DNA of 7,494 nt, from NCBI GenBank assembly GCA_013824055.1, contig PNNE01000221.1, positions 1 to 7,494 of the forward strand, written 5' to 3'. Position 1 is the first letter of the stretch. Each line of letters opens with the position of its first letter. The stretch is from Rhodobacter sp. (GTDB lineage: Bacteria; Pseudomonadota; Alphaproteobacteria; Rhodobacterales; Rhodobacteraceae). Below are positions 5,514-7,494 of this stretch, in pieces. The notes under the pieces were generated by a model. The model worked only from the letters and a program-made list of their open reading frames with translations. It searched no databases and was not told the DNA's origin. The position numbers were made by a program, and so were the translations under genes.

Positions 5514-6614
5514 TCAGCCCGCCGCCTTCAGGGCAAGCGGCAAGGTTTCCTCAAGGATATCCATCGTCTGGTCTTCGCCCAGGCTGATGCGGATGCAGCG
5601 GTCCAGGGGGGCGACGCCCGGCATGCGGATGAACACGCCGCGGCTTTCCAGTTCGGTCAGCACCTTGCGCGCATGATCCCCGTCCCGGCCGCAATCCATG
5701 GTGACGAAGTTGGTGGCCGAGGGCAGGGGTGTCAGGCCGTTCGCCCGGGCGATGCGCGATAGCCGCTCGCGCGCGGCATCTGTCCGGCTTTGCACGGCTT
5801 GCAACCAGTCCTGATCCTTCAGCGCCGCCAGCGCCCCGGCCTGGCTGATCCGGCCGATCCCGAAGTGGTCGCGCACCTTGTCGAAGGCCAGCGCCAGATC
5901 CGGGCTGGTGATCGCATAGCCGACCCGGCAGCCCGCCAGCCCGTAGCCCTTGGAAAAGGTCCGCATCCGGATCACCTGTGGATGGTCCGCCGCGATGGTC
6001 GGCACCGAGCCGGGCGGGGCGAGGTCGGCATAGGCCTCGTCCAGGATCAGCAGCGCAGGGTCGGGCAGGTTCGCCACCATGTCCTCGATCACCTGGGCCG
6101 GGTGGTGGCTGCCCATCGGGTTGTCGGGGTTCGCGAGGTAGATCAGTTTCGCGCCGGTGGATCGGGCGGCGGCAAGCAGGGCGTCCGGGTCCTCGTGGTC
6201 GCCCTTGTAGGGGACGCGGGTCAGCATCCCGCCATAGCCTGCGACGTGGAAATTGAAGGTCGGATAGGCCCCGAGGCTGGTGACGACCGGCGTCCCGGCT
6301 TCAAGCACCAGACGGCAGACCAGGCCGAGAAGGCCGTCGATGCCGGGGCCGACCGCGACATGGGCCGGGGTCACGCCGTGATGGGCGGCAAGCGCCTGCT
6401 TCAGGTCGTGGTTTTCCGGGTCGCCGTACATCCAGGCCCCCTCCGCCGCCGCTTTCATCGCGGCGACGGCGCGGGGAGAGGGGCCGAACAGGCTTTCGTT
6501 CGCGCCAAGCCGGGCGCGGAACGGGCTGCCGGTGCGGCGCTCCAGCGTCTCGGGGCCGGTGAAGGGCACGGTAGAGGGCAGTCGGGCGGCGTGGGGGGTC
6601 AGGAAGCGGCTCAT
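5514..6614 (-). CDS. PLP-dependent aminotransferase, HisC-like (fold type I)
   Basis: This 366-residue class I/II aminotransferase resembles histidinol-phosphate aminotransferase, which transfers an amino group between glutamate and imidazole-acetol phosphate or an aromatic/other keto acid in the cytoplasm. Visible landmarks are GANES-FGPSP (37-47), YGDPE (63-67), the NPDNPMG loop (162-168), DEAY (192-195, the Asp that contacts the PLP ring nitrogen), the Schiff-base lysine Lys222 in RTFSKGYGLAG, Arg230 in CRVGY, and Arg342 in IRISLG, a probable substrate-carboxylate ligand. Length fits HisC (about 350-370). I chose ATG 6614 because homology-like sequence starts there; the frame stays open to an ATG at 6704 that would add 30 low-complexity Pro/Arg residues. 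Neither start has a good Shine-Dalgarno. No other his genes are nearby, so it may be a second HisC paralogue or an aromatic aminotransferase. Confidence 0.88.
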   Translation of the reverse strand: MSRFLTPHAARLPSTVPFTGPETLERRTGSPFRARLGANESLFGPSPRAVAAMKAAAEGAWMYGDPENHDLKQALAAHHGVTPAHVAVGPGIDGLLGLVCRLVLEAGTPVVTSLGAYPTFNFHVAGYGGMLTRVPYKGDHEDPDALLAAARSTGAKLIYLANPDNPMGSHHPAQVIEDMVANLPDPALLILDEAYADLAPPGSVPTIAADHPQVIRMRTFSKGYGLAGCRVGYAITSPDLALAFDKVRDHFGIGRISQAGALAALKDQDWLQAVQSRTDAARERLSRIARANGLTPLPSATNFVTMDCGRDGDHARKVLTELESRGVFIRMPGVAPLDRCIRISLGEDQTMDILEETLPLALKAAG

Positions 6615-6733
6615 GGCGGCAGGCTGGCATTCCGTGGCGCGGCGGGCAAGGGGGTGGGGCCGTCCACGGGGGACAGCTGGGGCCTGCGGAACGATTTCAG
6701 GCACTTGGCCTGTGGACAGTCACGATCCGTCAA
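6615..6733. other. Intergenic leader of the aminotransferase gene
   Basis: This is the gap between the valS terminator and the HisC-like start on the minus strand. It must hold the aminotransferase promoter if transcription stops at the valS hairpin. TTGACG (minus strand, 6733-6728) resembles a -35 box, but no -10-like sequence sits at 16-18 bases. A short CTGT-GG-ACAG dyad lies at about 6711-6720. Nothing here is convincing as a defined site. Confidence 0.3.
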
Positions 6734-6768
6734 CCGTCGGCGGAGGCCCGGACCGGCTCCGCCGACGG
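6734..6768 (-). terminator. Hairpin terminator after valS
   Basis: A perfect 12-bp GC-rich stem (CCGTCGGCGGAG 6734-6745 with CTCCGCCGACGG 6757-6768) and an 11-base loop lie six bases beyond the valS stop on the minus strand, followed by TTGACGG in that direction. The T-tract is minimal. It should separate valS from the aminotransferase gene downstream. Confidence 0.7.
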
Positions 6769-6774
6769 CGGATG

Positions 6775-7494
6775 TCAGCCCAGATCGGCAAGCCGGGCCA
6801 GCGCGGTGCGAATCTTTGCCGCCTCATCCTCGCGCGCTTCAAGGTTCGAGGTCGCCTCGATCACCACATCTTCCGGAGCCGACTTGACGAAGTTCGGATT
6901 GTCGAGCCGGCCTTTCAGCCCGCCGATCTCCTTGCCCAGCTTCTCCAGGGCCTTTTGCAGGCGGGCTTTCTCCTCGGCGATGTCGATCAGGCCCTGCAGC
7001 GGGATCGCATAGGCCGCGCCCTCGGCGGCGACGGCGATCGAGCCTTTGGGGGCCGGGCCTTCGCTGACCTGGTCAATGCGGGCGAGGCGCTTGATCAGCG
7101 TCTCGTTGCGGGCAAAGGCCTGCCGCGCTGCGTCGGTCAGGCTGGTGGCGACAAGGTCGGCCTTCAACCCCACCGGCACATGCACCTGCGCGCGGGCAGA
7201 ACGGATGTCGTCGATCAGCGTGGTCACAAAGGACATCTCGGCCTCGGCGCCCGCGTCGATCAGGCTCGCTGGAAGGACCGGCCAGTCGGTGTGGACCAGC
7301 AGCTTCTCGCGCTTGCCGGTGGTGCCCCAGAGCTCTTCGGTGATGAAGGGCATGAAGGGGTGCAAGAGGATCATCGACTGGTCAAGGACCCAGGCCATCG
7401 TCGCCCGCGTCTCGGCGGCGTCGGGGCCGTCGAAGAGCGGCTTGGCGAATTCGACATACCAGTCGCAGACGCGGCCCCAGACGAACTTGTAAAG
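6775..7494 (-). CDS. valS: Valyl-tRNA synthetase, C-terminal part (runs off the window)
   Basis: ValRS charges tRNA-Val with valine in the cytoplasm and edits threonine. Only the last 239 residues are present; the frame is open to the right edge, so the 5' end lies outside. The visible part starts in the anticodon-binding helical domain with LYKFVWGRVCDWYVEFAKP, typical of ValRS, and includes LLHPFMPFITEELWG (about residues 43-57). It ends with the C-terminal tRNA-binding coiled coil (about 168-239). That coiled coil carries GLIDIAEEKARLQKALEKLGKEI and the ValRS-specific LDNPNFVKSAPEDVV. The catalytic HIGH and KMSKS motifs are outside the window. Its terminus is normal and a hairpin follows. 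A gene for its substrate, tRNA-Val(CAC), lies about 2.3 kb away. Confidence 0.95.
   Translation of the reverse strand, partial: LYKFVWGRVCDWYVEFAKPLFDGPDAAETRATMAWVLDQSMILLHPFMPFITEELWGTTGKREKLLVHTDWPVLPASLIDAGAEAEMSFVTTLIDDIRSARAQVHVPVGLKADLVATSLTDAARQAFARNETLIKRLARIDQVSEGPAPKGSIAVAAEGAAYAIPLQGLIDIAEEKARLQKALEKLGKEIGGLKGRLDNPNFVKSAPEDVVIEATSNLEAREDEAAKIRTALARLADLG

Noticed and set aside
5790..6887. 365-codon plus-strand frame antisense to the aminotransferase and valS
   Set aside because: It crosses two real genes and a terminator hairpin, and its Arg/Gly/Asp-rich translation has no family pattern.

Overview
The window is GC-rich (codon third positions almost all G or C) and gene-dense. The protein sequences look like an alphaproteobacterium of the Rhodobacter/Paracoccus group (Rhodobacterales). 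The main pointers are the Lon sequence, an HU-like protein with a Lys/Ala/Pro-rich tail, a DUF4177 protein starting MQRYEFKVIPAPRRGEKARG, and the HisC-like aminotransferase. This assignment is by recognition only, since no search was run.

Layout, left to right. An Old Yellow Enzyme alkene reductase (52-1146, +) ends at a strong hairpin. The lon gene (1349-3747, +) has a candidate heat-shock promoter upstream and a long hairpin after it. Lon is split into two frames by a one-base loss near 2878, where a conserved Leu codon is expected. After a short tandem-repeat patch and an 8-bp inverted repeat comes a small HU-like DNA-binding protein (3930-4337, +). It is followed after only 25 bases by tRNA-Val(CAC) (4363-4437, +) and a classic terminator. 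A 69-residue two-helix membrane protein (4502-4711, -) converges on that terminator.

On the plus strand, its 5' end overlaps the remains of a TetR-family regulator (about 4692-5033) that has lost its DNA-binding half. The remnant reads without a stop into a DUF4177 protein that has its own ribosome binding site (5133-5513, +). A class I/II PLP-dependent aminotransferase of the HisC family (5514-6614, -) converges on the DUF4177 gene with zero intergenic bases. The window ends inside valS (6775-7494, -; C-terminal 239 residues), which has its own terminator hairpin.

Functionally this is mostly housekeeping: protein quality control (Lon), nucleoid structure (HU-like), valine decoding and charging (tRNA-Val and ValRS within about 2.5 kb), amino-acid metabolism (aminotransferase) and flavin-dependent enoate reduction. 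I see no CRISPR array, transposase, integrase, phage gene or novel multi-gene system. The points most worth a second look are the lon frameshift, the decapitated TetR remnant with the small membrane gene at its broken end, and the HU-like protein without the usual DNA-binding arm motif.
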